The position numbers and the translations under genes are program-made. The notes under the pieces are model-generated. The model worked only from the letters and a program-made list of their open reading frames with translations. It was not told the DNA's origin and did no database searches. From an uncultured Mycoplasmataceae bacterium (GTDB lineage: Bacteria; Bacillota_I; Bacilli_A; Mycoplasmatales; Mycoplasmoidaceae): a DNA stretch of 9,284 nt. The stretch spans positions 1 to 9,284 of the forward strand of contig CASGBP010000014.1 of the NCBI GenBank assembly GCA_949299825.1, read 5' to 3'. Of this stretch, positions 8,726 through 9,284 are shown one piece after another. Within the stretch, counting starts at the first letter, position 1; each line of letters begins with the position of its first letter.

Positions 8726-9284
8726 ATGTCAAAAGAAATAGTTGCAACATATGAAATGATAAGAGGTTATAAGAATAGACCGACTAATGAGTGATTAGCA
8801 ATTAGTGAGTTTATAGATAATTCAATTTCAAGTTATGTTGGTGATAAAGAAAATAGAGGAAAACCTTCTAGATCAATAAATGGGTGTCGAATAAATATTG
8901 AGTTTAATAATGAAGATACAAAAAATGTAAAAATCATCATTAGTGATAATGCAAGAGGTATGTCATCATCAGAATTAGAAGATGCTATGCAACCAAGTAA
9001 CCGAGATGGCAATTCAAGTAATCAATATAACCAATATGGTGTAGGGATGAAATTAGGTATTTTTTGATTTGGTGAAAATGGCACAATTTATACAAAACAA
9101 GAAAACAATGATGAATATAAGTTAGAATTTTTTACTGAGAATAAATCAAATAAGGAAAAAATTTTTGTTGAAGCTATACCAAATAGTAATAGGGTTATAA
9201 AAGGTGATCATGGCACCACAGTTGTAATTTCAAAAGTTTATGAAGATAGAGATCCAATTTTAAAAAGAGATGTAATAAACAGAA
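8726..9284 (+). CDS. GHKL (HSP90/MutL/MORC-type) ATPase, C-terminus outside the window
   Basis: The visible 186 residues hold the ATP-binding fold in order. The N-box is EFIDNS (28-33), with the Glu and Asn that activate water and bind magnesium. The G1 box is DNARGM (74-79), where the usual second Gly is replaced by Ala-Arg spacing. The lid and G2 box is YGVGMK (104-109), and a late HGTTVVI (162-168) corresponds to the G3-type GTT. No histidine-kinase H-box or receiver is seen, and the domain is at the very N-terminus, as in HSP90, MutL and MORC proteins rather than sensor kinases. Two TGA codons read as Trp. The gene is probably co-transcribed with the PAPS-reductase-like gene. Upstream, in-frame stops at 8684 and 8696 limit the start; ATG at 8726 is the first ATG in frame. 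No clear Shine-Dalgarno sequence is present. MORC-like GHKL ATPases occur in bacterial restriction and defence neighbourhoods, which makes a partner role plausible but unproven. Confidence 0.85.

Noticed and set aside
8726..9284. Two-component sensor kinase
   Set aside because: The ATPase domain is at the N-terminus with no preceding sensor or H-box, and there is no response regulator gene nearby.
1..9284. tRNA, rRNA, CRISPR array or insertion sequence
   Set aside because: I saw no cloverleaf-like sequence, no regularly spaced direct repeats, no transposase motifs and no flanking inverted repeats of insertion-sequence type.

Overview
The window comes from a mollicute (Mycoplasma, Spiroplasma or a relative). 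It is strongly AT-rich, and UGA is read as tryptophan. All 20 Trp codons I read in the long minus-strand gene are TGA, and the plus-strand genes use TGA for nearly all of theirs. Under the standard code the long gene falls into nine pieces. Under translation table 4 those pieces join in one frame with no TAA or TAG. I cannot name the species.

Layout: (1) Positions 1-6777, minus strand: one giant gene of at least 2259 codons, running off the left edge. It encodes an exported or membrane-anchored, Asn/Asp/Ser/Tyr-rich protein with repeated short beta-alpha-like modules near its N-terminus. I do not recognise its family. (2) 6778-6838: a short AT-only spacer with a 22-bp palindrome and the giant gene's start signals. 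(3) 6839-7162, minus strand: a small gene, missed under the standard code, for a 107-residue helix-turn-helix-like protein. A run of ten C bases lies inside codons 7-10 and is in frame at this length. (4) 7163-7243: a divergent control region with a perfect 7+4+7 palindrome over plausible promoter elements for both directions. (5) 7244-8683, plus strand: a PAPS-reductase-superfamily protein with an SGGKDST ATP-pyrophosphatase loop and a CC...CxxC iron-sulfur cysteine pattern. (6) 8726 to the right edge, plus strand: the N-terminal part of a GHKL (HSP90/MutL/MORC-type) ATPase with its nucleotide-binding motifs intact.

Working model (inference): the plus-strand pair is a two-or-more-gene accessory module, most likely nucleic-acid modification or anti-phage defence. 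The divergent helix-turn-helix protein would be its regulator, acting at the palindrome. Slippage in the C10 tract would switch the regulator on and off and so make the module phase-variable. Whether the giant surface protein, which lies just downstream of the regulator on the same strand, belongs to the same switch is open.
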